DNA of 64,000 nucleotides from Oceanisphaera arctica (GTDB lineage Bacteria > Pseudomonadota > Gammaproteobacteria > Enterobacterales > Aeromonadaceae). Of the stretch, positions 54,435-63,466 are shown in pieces (within the stretch, counting starts at the first letter, position 1; every line of letters begins with the position of its first letter). The stretch is taken from the NCBI RefSeq assembly GCF_002936955.1, contig NZ_MPZM01000003.1:62001-126000 (forward strand), given 5' to 3'. The position numbers and the translations under genes are program-made. The notes beneath the pieces are model-generated. The model was not told where the DNA came from. It made no database searches and saw only the letters and a list, made by a program, of their open reading frames with translations.

Positions 54435-55598
54435 CTAATCGGTATTCGGTTCACTCTTCGACTCCATCGCCTTGCCCTGTCGATTAAGCCAGGGCTCCAG
54501 GCCCTTGGCTTCGTCGATAAACAGCTGCAGATGGGGAAAGGGCATTTCGATGCCGGCGTCATCCAGTCCTTGTTTGATGCTCTCCAGCAACTCGCAGGAA
54601 ATTCGCCCCTTCACTTCCACATCTTCCGCCCGTACCCAGACCTGAGCGCTCAGGTTCAACGATGAATCCGCCAGCTCGCGCAGCTGTACCCTGGGCTTCA
54701 TCTGGTCGTTGGTGATCACCATGGGGTGGGCGCTCAACAGCGGCATGATCACCTCCCGCGCCCGCTCAACCGACTCTTTATAGGCAATGCCCAAGGGAAT
54801 GCGAATACGGGTCGGCCCTTCGGCGCTGAAGTTAATGATGTCCGAGGTCGCCACGCTTTCGTTGGGGATCATGGTAAAAATGTTGTCCCGGGTGCGTAGC
54901 CAGGTGGTACGAAAGGCAATACGCACCACCCGGCCTTCTTCACCGTGGATCTGCACCCAGTCACCGATGCGAAAAGGCCGCTCGATAAGCAAGGTGATAC
55001 CGGCAATAAAGTTAGCCAGCGTGGACTGGGCCGCAAAACCGACGGCGATACCCACAATACCCAGACCGGCGATAATAGAGAGCACATCGAAGCCGAACTG
55101 GGCCATGACGGTAATGGCGCCCAGGGCGATAAGAGAGACCGACAGGGTGTTCTTGCACAGCTGCTCCAGCGAAGAGTCGATATGATGCCGCGACAGGCTG
55201 GAGGTGAGACCGCGAGACAAGAGCAACCAGAGCACATAAAAGGCCAGCGCCATCAGTCCGGCCCGGGCCGCCCCCTTGAGCACACCATCGGGAGCACCGT
55301 ATTGGGCCAGAATGGCCACTATGGCCGCCAGGCCCAACAGATAACGCAGCACGGTTCTGGCTGACATCAAGGGCCGGGTGCCATAGTTCGAGCGCCCCAG
55401 CACCAGCCTGAGCAGGCTGGCCAACAGCCAGTACACGGTGCCAAACAACACCAGAATCATCATCGAGACCAGCAGCTGACCCACCACGGCCACCGCCAGC
55501 TCTTGCCAGTTGAGCCCGCTCACCCCCAGAGCGTCGCTGGTATCGGTCAAGCTCGCCTGAAACTGTTCCCACAACAGGGTAATACTGGAATTAGCCAT
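54435..55598 (-). CDS. MscS-family mechanosensitive channel
   Basis: The ATG at 55598 (MANSSITLLWEQ) has AAGGA upstream; 387 residues. About four or five membrane spans are followed by the pore-lining helix and the MscS beta domain: GLGIVGIAVGFAAQSTLANF, GITLLIERPFRIGDWVQIHG and RTRDNIFTMIPNESVATSDI. It opens under membrane tension to release solutes on osmotic downshock. It is larger than E. coli MscS (286 aa) because of extra N-terminal helices. Convergent with pqiABC. Confidence 0.92.
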   Translation of the reverse strand: MANSSITLLWEQFQASLTDTSDALGVSGLNWQELAVAVVGQLLVSMMILVLFGTVYWLLASLLRLVLGRSNYGTRPLMSARTVLRYLLGLAAIVAILAQYGAPDGVLKGAARAGLMALAFYVLWLLLSRGLTSSLSRHHIDSSLEQLCKNTLSVSLIALGAITVMAQFGFDVLSIIAGLGIVGIAVGFAAQSTLANFIAGITLLIERPFRIGDWVQIHGEEGRVVRIAFRTTWLRTRDNIFTMIPNESVATSDIINFSAEGPTRIRIPLGIAYKESVERAREVIMPLLSAHPMVITNDQMKPRVQLRELADSSLNLSAQVWVRAEDVEVKGRISCELLESIKQGLDDAGIEMPFPHLQLFIDEAKGLEPWLNRQGKAMESKSEPNTD

Positions 55599-55806
55599 TA
55601 TCACATCCTTGTATTCAGCTAAAAGTCTTACGTCGCCTGTCGCATAAAACTATAGCATCTCTAGCAAGGTCAATAACTTAAGAATATTTAAGACAAGCAT
55701 GATCAACAGATTAAAGGGCACCAAGCCACGTCCTTGGCTGAGTGCAGGTACGTGGAAATCGTTGAAAGGATACAGCCTGTGTCCTGTCAGAACCCAGGCT
55801 GTCGTG

Positions 55807-56094
55807 TTACTTGAACTTGTCGGCGGCATCCTTGAAAGAGCCCTTGAGCGTGGTCCAGGCGCTTTCAAAGCCATGTTTTATCGACTCCCAGCTATCTTCG
55901 CTACTGTTGGACAACTCATCCAGTTTTCGCTCGCTTTGCTCAATTTTTGCGTCAAGAGCGTCGATGTGCCGGTTCAGTTCCAGCTGTTTATCGGCACTCG
56001 CTGCCGATGCCTGGGCCTTGAGCTTGTCCAGCTCAGCCTTCCATTCATCCAGTTTGGCCTGGGCCTTTTTCTGATACAGCTCTCTCTCATTCAT
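55807..56094 (-). CDS. Coiled-coil protein (95 aa)
   Basis: ATG at 56094 with AGGAGAG upstream (MNERELYQKKAQAKLDEWKA). Almost all helix, with heptads (LDEWKAELDKLKAQASAASA, then KIEQSERKLDELSNSSEDSW) and a conserved-looking end SAWTTLKGSFKDAADKFK. Proteins of this shape are often called stress-response coiled-coil proteins; there is no known activity. Soluble. Monocistronic. Confidence 0.75.
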   Translation of the reverse strand: MNERELYQKKAQAKLDEWKAELDKLKAQASAASADKQLELNRHIDALDAKIEQSERKLDELSNSSEDSWESIKHGFESAWTTLKGSFKDAADKFK

Positions 56095-56241
56095 GGGAAC
56101 TCTCCTTATGCTGTGATTGAAAGCAGACCACCAAACAACGGGGCCATCAAGTGCCGGCACCGACAGATGCCGACCAGAAACACTTAGCCATAAGCGGCCA
56201 TGATTTCAATAATGCGTTCAGTCGGTCGCCGCCAACCAGCG

Positions 56242-56799
56242 TTATTTTCTCAAGGTCGGATACCCTTCGGTGAAGACCCAGCCGGTGGCCTCTGCCGGTA
56301 TGTGGCAAGTCTGACAGGTATCGGCAAAGCTCTTGGACACATTCTTCGAGGGATCTTTGGCCTCATACAACGCCCAGCCCCAGCCCTTGCCCCAATGGGG
56401 GCCATCGAAACGGCCTTTATCGTCTTTGACCATTACGAACCAAACCCCTTTATCGCCAGCCCACTGCGCATGGCCCGTGGTCTTGGTGCCCGACTCGATA
56501 CCGCGAATTTCCTTGATTAACAGGGTACCGTCGGGGAATTTCCCTGTTTCTCTATAGCCCTCTACCGCCTCAGGCTGAGTGTAGACATCATGAAAGCCAT
56601 GACCGGGAGCCTTGTCATCCGCCACTATCCAAGAGCCCAGGTGGGTCCAACTGACACGGGCATCACCGGGCAGAGATATCTCACCCTTAGGGCTCACATG
56701 GCGGCTATAGGTGTCTTCGGCGATATCGGCCGCCATGGCGGATAATGGTCCTACCATCACAGCAACCAGCAAGGTACCTGGAATTATATTGTTCATCAT
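56242..56799 (-). CDS. Cytochrome P460 family protein
   Basis: 185 residues with signal peptide MMNNIIPGTLLVAVMVGPLS (cleavage near AMA-AD), then a beta-rich P460 domain (RVSWTHLGSWIVADDKAPGH, then GTLLIKEIRGIESG) and one heme-binding CQTCH near residue 162. Periplasmic P460s use a cross-linked heme to oxidise hydroxylamine or detoxify NO. The cross-linking lysine is not certain from the sequence; KEIRGIES is in the right area. The neighbour at 56972 is the remnant of an AraC regulator. Confidence 0.88.
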   Translation of the reverse strand: MMNNIIPGTLLVAVMVGPLSAMAADIAEDTYSRHVSPKGEISLPGDARVSWTHLGSWIVADDKAPGHGFHDVYTQPEAVEGYRETGKFPDGTLLIKEIRGIESGTKTTGHAQWAGDKGVWFVMVKDDKGRFDGPHWGKGWGWALYEAKDPSKNVSKSFADTCQTCHIPAEATGWVFTEGYPTLRK

Positions 56800-56907
56800 T
56801 CAGCTCCTGCCTTCAGTTAGCACTTGTCGTTGAATAATGGCCGCTCCCTCCCGCAAACGACACCAGCACGCTTGCCCTATCCAGGAAGGCCAACTTCAAT
56901 AATAAGC

Positions 56908-56948
56908 ATGGACGATAAAAACAAGACGGGTGGTATCTTATCGTCCAT
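56908..56948. promoter_or_regulatory. Inverted repeat ATGGACGATAA ... TTATCGTCCAT
   Basis: Perfect 11-bp arms, 19 bases apart. It lies between the P460 start and the AraC remnant, where a divergent promoter would have been. It could be an old operator. Confidence 0.45.
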
Positions 56949-56971
56949 CTTTAATACCCTATGGTATCAAT

Positions 56972-57265
56972 ATGGACAGACTCGCAGCACTGCTCCGGCA
57001 TTTTCATCTTGATGCCCGTGTATTCAACACCGGCCGGCTCTGTGATGCCGGGTAGCGAGGGGGCCGTCAGGCCGGTCTGGCCGACCCACGGCTGGCACAG
57101 GCATTGAACGCCATCCACGAACAGCCCTCGACTAACTGGACTCTGGTGACTCTGGCGGCAAAGGCCGGCATGTCCCGCGCCCGCTTTGCCGAGGCCTTTC
57201 GCAATACCCTGGGGCAGACGCCCAACCGCTGGCTGAAACAATGGCTAACACCCATGTCTGAATAA
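56972..57265 (+). pseudogene. AraC-family regulator, internally deleted
   Basis: ATG at 56972 encodes MDRLAALLRHFHLDARVFNT up to GRLCDAG, the start of a cupin-type AraC protein, then TAG at 57053. The same frame resumes with ALNAIHEQPSTNWTLVTLAA and the AraC helix-turn-helix (GMSRARFAEAFRNTLGQTPN), ending in MSE. About 130-170 residues of the middle are missing compared with a normal AraC protein of this class. It must be nonfunctional. It probably once controlled a nearby gene such as the P460 gene. Confidence 0.8.
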
Positions 57266-57775
57266 GATAATTTTTCCGCTGGCAACAGGCGGAGCGATGA
57301 AGACAACAGGAATAATTCAGCCTGTTAATTGACATATCGCTCCCGCCTGCCTACATCTATGTGGTGTTTGCAATGAGGCAATGGCACTGAGATAGATAGT
57401 CTATAATCAGATATGGCAACTCGGATTGTTTGATATGCGATGCTCTGTTTTTAATTGTGTTCAGGATAAAACTCAAACCCGATTGAATAGAAACAGAGTC
57501 CTGCTTATCCCCTGAATAAGGATTACCAATGCCAATATTAAGCGTTATATAAATTTTTGGTTAAACGAATAAAATTAAACACTTGGCCGTCAACAAGCGA
57601 GTGTATTAGGATAGAGAGCAAGTCTGCCAGTACATTGCAGATTTATAGAAAATAGTGATAAGTCTCAACTGAGACTAAATAAAGGTCGCTGTAAACGAGG
57701 TAAACAACAGACAGCTTCCGGACTGTTTTCGTGCTTGGTAGTGTTTTGATGATTAGTCCAGACAAGGAGTTCTTC
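57266..57775. other. 510-bp AT-rich gap before the outer-membrane protein
   Basis: No gene. It holds a small palindrome AGTCTC-AACT-GAGACT (57661-57676), about 100 bp before the barrel gene, which could be an operator. Confidence 0.5.
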
Positions 57776-58333
57776 ATGAATACGATCAAGAAGTTTTCAC
57801 TCGCACTATGCGCCAGCGCCATCATGATTCCCGCCTACAGCCAAGCTCAGGGTATGTCGTCCCATGACTTCGGACCGCATACAGGCGACCGGGAGTTCTC
57901 ACTGTCCGGTACCGGTACCAGTAACAAGGATTTCGACAACAGCAGCTTTGGGGTATCGGCGGATCTCGGCTGGTATTTGTCTGACAGAACAGTCGCCGGG
58001 GTACGCCAGAGCATACAGTACGCCGACATCACGGGCGAGGATCTGACCGATGACTTCTGGAACGGCAGCACCCGCGGCTATATCGATTATCACTTCGGCA
58101 CGCAGGCAGCCCGTCCCTTTGTTGGCGCCTCACTCGGTGCCATCTACGGTGACGGTGTAAAAGACACCGGTACCGCAGGCCTGGAGGCTGGTCTTAAATA
58201 CTACGTACTCAGCTCTACCTACATACTGGCGCGCGCCGAATACCAGTTCCTGTTCGACAGCGGCAGCAGTGCAAGCGACAACTTTGACGACGGTGCCTGG
58301 GCCTACGTGTTCGGTATCGGCTTCAACTACTAA
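57776..58333 (+). CDS. Outer-membrane beta-barrel protein (185 aa)
   Basis: ATG at 57776 has AAGGAG seven bases upstream. Signal peptide MNTIKKFSLALCASAIMIPA ends near YSQAQ. The mature protein shows alternating beta strands (EFSLSGTGTSNKDFDNSSFG, GVSADLGWYLSDRTVAGVRQ) and ends in FGIGFNY, a typical outer-membrane C-terminus. It belongs to the OmpA/OmpW-like small-barrel type. Function unknown. Monocistronic. Confidence 0.85.
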   Translation: MNTIKKFSLALCASAIMIPAYSQAQGMSSHDFGPHTGDREFSLSGTGTSNKDFDNSSFGVSADLGWYLSDRTVAGVRQSIQYADITGEDLTDDFWNGSTRGYIDYHFGTQAARPFVGASLGAIYGDGVKDTGTAGLEAGLKYYVLSSTYILARAEYQFLFDSGSSASDNFDDGAWAYVFGIGFNY

Positions 58334-58344
58334 CACCCCGCCGA

Positions 58345-58373
58345 CAAAAGCCAGCCGCCAAGGCTGGCTTTTT
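58345..58373 (+). terminator. Terminator of the barrel gene
   Basis: AAAAGCCAGCC, loop GCCAA, GGCTGGCTTTTT. Confidence 0.88.
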
Positions 58374-58382
58374 CATGGTCGC

Positions 58383-58574
58383 TCAGCTCACCGCCAGCTC
58401 CTGTATCCGCCGGGCGCAATTGGCCAGAATATTCCTCTTTTGCTCATCCGATTTGTCACCCCAACCGATAATTTCCGTAATACTGCGATAACAGCCTCGG
58501 CACACTTCCTCTTCGTCGAGCTTGCACTGCCTGATGCAGGGGCTGGGCACCCTCTCATGTTTATCTGTTGTCAT
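58383..58574 (-). CDS. DUF1289 protein
   Basis: ATG at 58574 with AAGGA upstream (MTTDKHERVPSPCIRQCKLD), 63 residues. The four cysteines (SPCIRQC, VCRGCYRSITEI) are the DUF1289 signature and should bind a metal. Family function is unknown. It lies 19 bp after the STAS-like gene and is probably in one unit with it. Confidence 0.88.
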   Translation of the reverse strand: MTTDKHERVPSPCIRQCKLDEEEVCRGCYRSITEIIGWGDKSDEQKRNILANCARRIQELAVS

Positions 58575-58593
58575 CTGTATCCTTGTTAACGAA

Positions 58594-58959
58594 TTAGCGG
58601 GCAAGCCAGGCTTGGGCTTCCGACTCCTGCGCCGGCTCGAACGCCTTGATATCGAGCCCGGGGATCAGGGCGCCTTCCAGTTTGCTGGCCGTTCTGACCC
58701 AGCCTTGCTCGGCAATCACCGCCACCTTGTCAAACCGCCGGATCATCCTGAACAGCTCCGGGAGGCGAGAAAGCTCCACGCCAATGGCTCCCAGTGTCGG
58801 CCAGTCGAACTCGCCAATGCGATACAGCATTCTGCCGTTATTCATGCTTTCGCTTTTCTTTACCAACTCGTCCAGCATGGCCTTCATGTCATCACTGTCG
58901 AGTTGACCGCTGAATTCGATATCCAGCCGGTTTGCACCCTTAAGCGTTATGTTGAACAT
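58594..58959 (-). CDS. STAS/SpoIIAA-like protein
   Basis: 121 residues, one domain of the SpoIIAA-like (DUF3478) type: RLDIEFSGQLDSDDMKAMLD and RIGEFDWPTLGAIGVELSRL. Such proteins resemble anti-sigma-factor antagonists or lipid-binding STAS domains; no partner is adjacent. It is the first gene of the pair with DUF1289. Confidence 0.85.
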   Translation of the reverse strand: MFNITLKGANRLDIEFSGQLDSDDMKAMLDELVKKSESMNNGRMLYRIGEFDWPTLGAIGVELSRLPELFRMIRRFDKVAVIAEQGWVRTASKLEGALIPGLDIKAFEPAQESEAQAWLAR

Positions 58960-59147
58960 ACACCCTCCCGGTTTGTGTAATCTGGTGCCCTGTCTTTAAC
59001 TTTACATTATTTTCAGATCACTTCGCGTTCACACCGCCGTTTTCCATACCCAAGGTTTTCCAGGCCGTAGTTTTCCATTCAATCAAAGCACTGGCTACAG
59101 TTGAAAGAGTCCCGGCGTAAACCGTCGACAACACTCAAGGAGACATC

Positions 59148-59648
59148 ATGAGTTCAGCCAACACCCACCCGGTATGGTACCTCAATACCCCCAAGCCGGG
59201 CCGCCTGGCCCTGACCCCCTGCCCCGGCACCAAAACCGTCTCTCTGGTCGACAGCCTGAAACAGCTGAGCAACAACGGGGCCGGCGCCGTGATCAGCCTG
59301 ACCACGGCGGCCGAGCTGGCAGAAAAAAACCTCACTCAGTTGCCCGAGCTGGTCACCGCCCTGGGAATGCGCTGGCTGCACCTGCCCGTTCATGAAGACG
59401 AGGTGCCGGATCTGGTCTGCGAAGACAAATGGCAAGCCAATCAGGTGGCCATGCTAACCCAGCTGGCCCACGGCAAAGACGTGGTGATCCACTGCATAAC
59501 TGGCTCGGGCCGCACCGGCCTGATTGCCTATCGGCTATTGAGAGCACTGGGGGTCGAGCCCCAACAGGCGCGAGAACAGATCAAGGCGGTGCGACCCAAC
59601 GCCTTTACCCTGCCCGAGCAGGACGACTATATAAAAAGACTGGGCTAA
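59148..59648 (+). CDS. Dual-specificity-type protein phosphatase
   Basis: 166 residues. The cysteine-phosphatase signature is VIHCITGSGRTGLIAYRLLR (HCX5R), and the general acid region is LHLPVHEDEVPDL. Similar to CDKN3-like or other small bacterial PTPs. Cytoplasmic. Substrate unknown. Good ribosome site (AAGGAG) before ATG. Confidence 0.85.
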   Translation: MSSANTHPVWYLNTPKPGRLALTPCPGTKTVSLVDSLKQLSNNGAGAVISLTTAAELAEKNLTQLPELVTALGMRWLHLPVHEDEVPDLVCEDKWQANQVAMLTQLAHGKDVVIHCITGSGRTGLIAYRLLRALGVEPQQAREQIKAVRPNAFTLPEQDDYIKRLG

Positions 59649-59836
59649 CGGCTCGGCGCCATAAGATCATGGCATAGTGGCTGCCAATCTCGCTTCGCTT
59701 GTGAATTTGCGCCGTATAAGCCGTATAAATAGGCGCCTACGGAATTGATAGTGGCCATGAACTGGCCACTTCAGGAGAAGGAGCACAACAAGGCCTTCCA
59801 CCCTTTGTGCTATTACATGGATCCGGATACCCGGTG
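59649..59836. other. Convergent gap with small palindromes
   Basis: Contains GTGGCC ATGAACT GGCCAC (59751-59769) and AGCACAA/TTGTGCT (59780-59809). They may act as a weak two-way terminator. Confidence 0.45.
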
Positions 59837-61150
59837 TTAGTGCGCGCTGGCCACCACATGGAAGTAGTAGATCATGGCCACGGCAATGGCATACACAGAC
59901 CAGTGATCCTCGCGCCAGCGACCGGTAGCCAGCTTGAGGAAGGCATAAACCACCATGGCGGCGGCGATGCCGTTACCGGAGTTGAAGCTGAAAATGGTCA
60001 TTGCCACACAAAAGAAAGCCGGCAGATACTCGGTGATGTCGTCGTAATTCACCTTCTTCATCGACGCCATCATGGAGATGCCGATGAAGATCAGTGCCGG
60101 TGCCGTGGCCACAGTGGGGATCATAGAAGCCAGCGGCGACAAAAACAGCATCAGCGCAAAGCCCAGCGCCGCCACCACGGCGGTCAGGCCGGTACGGCCC
60201 CCCGCCTCAACCCCCGCGGAGCTTTCCAGATAGGTAGTCAGTACCGGGCAGGAAAACAGCGCGCCAAAGGTGGTGGCGCTGGAGTCCACATGAAAATTCT
60301 TCTCGATGCCCGGCAGGTTGCCCTTGTCATCCAGGTAACCGGCACGACCGCCCACCCCCAGCAGGGTGCCCAGAGTCGAGAAGAAATCCGGAATAAAGAA
60401 CGCCAGCAGAAACGGCAGGTACTTCACATCCAGCGCGCCCATGATGTCCAGCTCGAACACCATGCCGTCCATGGACCCCGGCATCGCAAACAGCGACTCG
60501 GGCACCTTGGTGACGCCCAGCGGAATGCCGATGGCGGTCACCAGCAGAATGGCGAGGATGATGCCGCCTTTCACCCGACGGGCGGTAAACAGCATGATCA
60601 GAAACAGCCCCACCATGGCCAGCATAGGGCCCATGGCGTTGAGATCGCCAAACACCAGCACGTTCTTCTTGGCGTTGGCTACCACTATGCCCGCCTGCTT
60701 GAAGCCGAGCAGGGCGATAAACAGGCCGATACCCACCCCCACAGACACCTTCACGCTCTGGGGAATGACCCGCACGATAAAGTCGCGAATGCCGAGAAAG
60801 GACACCAGCATGAACAGCACGCCGCTGATAAAGACGATGCCCGAAGCAATGCTCAGGGGCACGCCGTCACCCAGCAAGGTGTAAGAGAAAATGGCGGCAC
60901 TACCCAGCCCCGGGCCAAGCACGAAGGGCCGGTTGGTATAGAGGCCCATGGCCAAGGTGGTGAGCACCGTCATCACCAGGGTGACAGTCAGCGCCGCCGA
61001 GAACGGCAGGCCGCCCTTGCTCAGCATGCCGGGAATGACCGCCACTATATAGACCATGGTGGCGAAGGTCGTCAGCCCGGCAATCAACTCCGTGCGTACA
61101 TTGGTGCCATTTTCCGGCAGTTTGAACAAACGATTCAACAGATTCAACAT
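59837..61150 (-). CDS. NCS2 purine permease (AzgA/GhxP group)
   Basis: 437 residues with about 12-14 spans. Landmarks: GLTTFATMVYIVAVIPGMLS, FVLGPGLGSAAIFSYTLLGD, AFFIPDFFSTLGTLLGVGGR and SSAGVEAGGRTGLTAVVAAL. Proteins of this group import adenine, guanine or hypoxanthine with protons. It lies 24 bp after the deaminase gene on the same strand, so the two form a purine-salvage pair. Confidence 0.92.
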   Translation of the reverse strand: MLNLLNRLFKLPENGTNVRTELIAGLTTFATMVYIVAVIPGMLSKGGLPFSAALTVTLVMTVLTTLAMGLYTNRPFVLGPGLGSAAIFSYTLLGDGVPLSIASGIVFISGVLFMLVSFLGIRDFIVRVIPQSVKVSVGVGIGLFIALLGFKQAGIVVANAKKNVLVFGDLNAMGPMLAMVGLFLIMLFTARRVKGGIILAILLVTAIGIPLGVTKVPESLFAMPGSMDGMVFELDIMGALDVKYLPFLLAFFIPDFFSTLGTLLGVGGRAGYLDDKGNLPGIEKNFHVDSSATTFGALFSCPVLTTYLESSAGVEAGGRTGLTAVVAALGFALMLFLSPLASMIPTVATAPALIFIGISMMASMKKVNYDDITEYLPAFFCVAMTIFSFNSGNGIAAAMVVYAFLKLATGRWREDHWSVYAIAVAMIYYFHVVASAH

Positions 61151-61174
61151 GGGGGGAGTTTTTCCTGTTTGGGG

Positions 61175-62293
61175 TCAGGTTGCAGTACGAGGTAACCGAT
61201 AGCGGACATGCCGCTGCGGCGGGATCACCGGCTCGGCCGCCAGAGCGGCGCGCAGGCGGTCGAATTCGTCGGGCCAGTCGTTGCGCCAGCGGGCTTTCAG
61301 GGTCTCTGGCGCCCAACTGGCCTCAATGCCGTTCAGCATGCACTGGCGAATACCGTCCAGATCGAAGCCGAACTCTTCCACCATCACCCGGTACAGCTCG
61401 GCGCCATTGGTGTTGTGCATGTGCCAGTCATCGGTGCAGGGCACTATGTTCAGGCCCAGCTCGGCCATCTTGCGGATGGGATGCCGCTGCCGCCAGATAT
61501 CTGTCTCCGGCCACTGGCTCAGATAATAGGTATTGGACGGGATCACGGTGAACGGCACCCCCTCGCGGGCACAACGAGCGGCCAGCTCGGGATTGTCGAT
61601 GACAGTGTAACCGTGATCAATACGATCCAGGCCAATCAGATCCAGGCCGGTTTCCACATTGCGCCAGTGCAGGCCGAACTCGGAGCAATGCCCGGTCAGC
61701 CGATAGCCGTGGGCCCTGGCCAGGCGATAGGCTTTCCAGAATCCTTCCACCGGCGCCAGCTGTTCCTTGTAGTCGATGCCGATGCCCAGCACATAGGGAT
61801 GGGGGTGCGCTATCATGGCCTCAACCATGGCCACCGCCTCTTCCGGTGATTTTTCCCGGTTGATGGAGGGGATCAGCCGCATCACCAGACCCAGCTCCCG
61901 CTCCACATCGTCACAGGCCCGGATCAGCGCCCCGTTGGCGGCCTGATAAGACATGCACACATCACTCGGATTCCAGAAGGTTTCAATATAGCGAATGCCG
62001 GTGGCGTGGGCGTCTTCTGCCACTTCACGGGCTACCCGGTAGTAGTCTTGTGGGCTGCGCATCAGGGTATAGAGAAAATTCAGGGCCGCAATGCCACCCC
62101 GGCGTTCGCCATTGGCGCTCTGGTAGGCCCGGTAATAGCTTTTGGCCTCGGCCTCCGGCAGCGCCACGCCATAATGGCGGGCCAGATCCTGCATGGTAGA
62201 CAGCCGCACGCCGCCCAACAGGTGGTAATGAATGTCCACCTTGGGAAAACGATGCAAAAATTCGGTAAAGGGCAAACGGGAACTCACTGCCAC
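61175..62293 (-). CDS. Adenosine/adenine deaminase-like enzyme with variant motifs
   Basis: 372 residues, amidohydrolase (ADA) fold. The zinc motif is VDIHYHLLGG rather than the usual ELHVHLDG. YRLTGHCSEFGLHWRNVE replaces the THAGE segment, DRIDHGYTVIDN is normal, and IVPCTDDWHMHNTNGAEL has the Asp-Asp pair. The residues for zinc are there, but the substrate loops differ, so it may prefer another purine or a modified nucleoside. It is cotranscribed with the NCS2 permease. Divergent-type LysR gene follows upstream on the same strand. Confidence 0.8.
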   Translation of the reverse strand: MAVSSRLPFTEFLHRFPKVDIHYHLLGGVRLSTMQDLARHYGVALPEAEAKSYYRAYQSANGERRGGIAALNFLYTLMRSPQDYYRVAREVAEDAHATGIRYIETFWNPSDVCMSYQAANGALIRACDDVERELGLVMRLIPSINREKSPEEAVAMVEAMIAHPHPYVLGIGIDYKEQLAPVEGFWKAYRLARAHGYRLTGHCSEFGLHWRNVETGLDLIGLDRIDHGYTVIDNPELAARCAREGVPFTVIPSNTYYLSQWPETDIWRQRHPIRKMAELGLNIVPCTDDWHMHNTNGAELYRVMVEEFGFDLDGIRQCMLNGIEASWAPETLKARWRNDWPDEFDRLRAALAAEPVIPPQRHVRYRLPRTAT

Positions 62294-62388
62294 CTCTCTT
62301 GATGAAAACGATGCGGGGGCGGATTATCTCTGTTACGGCAGCCGGCAGGAAATGCCGAAACTGATATGCCTGTGCCGGATCGGCACCG

Positions 62389-63300
62389 TTATTCGGCGGG
62401 GGGGTGGCGAGGCTGTAGCAGCTGCCAGCCGGACGCCAGTCGCTGGCTTAGCGTCTGCCAGAGTCGTTCGGCCGCCGGGCTCAGGGTTGCCTCATGACGG
62501 TAGAGGCGGATTTGATAGGGAATACGCAAGCTGTCCGGATTCAGCGGCACCAGGGTGCCCCGGCTCAGCTCGTCGCCAATCAGACAGTCGGGCAGCCAGG
62601 CCACCCCCTTGCCGCGCAGCGCCATGTCTTTGTGCAGCTGGCACATGGAGGTTTCGAACACTGGCTGCAACTGGCTCAACGCCGGAACCGGCATCTGACG
62701 CTCAATCAGTTTGGCGCTGAAAGAATCCGCGCTGTAGCGTAGATAAGGAAGGGTGTCGGCCTCGGGCGTGAACAAGGGTTGGCCCTGCTCATCGGTGCCG
62801 CCGACCAGCAGGAAGTCTCCCTGCCCCAGACAGAAGTTGAGAAAGGGCGGCTGCATCAGAGAGAGAATATCGAAGGACAGCAGCAGATCGCACTCCCCTT
62901 CGGTGAGCGCCTCCACCGCAAAATCCACCCGCAGAATATCGATGGCAGAGGCCGACTCTTCCACCAGCTCGAGCAAGTCCAGCAAGGTGGGCGTGGTGAG
63001 GGAATGGGGCGCGGCCACCCGCACCGGCTTGAAGCTGGCCCTGGGCGTCTGCTGCAAACGTGCCAGACCCTCGCTCATCTGCTCGGTCAGGTTGCGGGCC
63101 AGGGTACGAAACTGGCGCCCGGCCGGCGTCAGGCTCAGCGGATGGGTGCTTCTGTCTACCAGTTGCTGGCCCACCGCCGCTTCCAGCGCCCGGATATGGC
63201 GGCCAAAAGCAGGCTGGGTAATATGACGAGCCTCGGCGGCACGAGAGAAATTGCGCAGCTCGCACAGCACCAGATAATCCTCCAGCCATTTGATGTCCAT
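62389..63300 (-). CDS. LysR-family regulator
   Basis: 303 residues. Winged helix: LVLCELRNFSRAAEARHITQ, then PAFGRHIRALEAAVGQQLVD. The effector domain is ordinary. It lies 95 bp upstream of the deaminase-permease pair and on the same strand, so it could be autoregulated with it or control the purine pair. Its other neighbour, the DUF71 gene, is divergent. Confidence 0.88.
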   Translation of the reverse strand: MDIKWLEDYLVLCELRNFSRAAEARHITQPAFGRHIRALEAAVGQQLVDRSTHPLSLTPAGRQFRTLARNLTEQMSEGLARLQQTPRASFKPVRVAAPHSLTTPTLLDLLELVEESASAIDILRVDFAVEALTEGECDLLLSFDILSLMQPPFLNFCLGQGDFLLVGGTDEQGQPLFTPEADTLPYLRYSADSFSAKLIERQMPVPALSQLQPVFETSMCQLHKDMALRGKGVAWLPDCLIGDELSRGTLVPLNPDSLRIPYQIRLYRHEATLSPAAERLWQTLSQRLASGWQLLQPRHPPAE

Positions 63301-63466
63301 CTTGTTCCTCGCCTCATCGCAACCAGGCCATATTACCCCAGAACCGCGCCCTTATGCCCTGTTTAGCGCAACAAGATGGCACCCCATTTGACTGCTCATC
63401 ATGATAAAGTCCCGGCATATCATCCTCTTGTGTCGGCCCATAGCGCCGGCCCCATCAAGGAAAATC

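Noticed and set aside
59807-61195. 462-codon plus-strand frame opposite the NCS2 permease
   Set aside because: His/Gln/Arg-rich shadow of the permease, no ribosome site.
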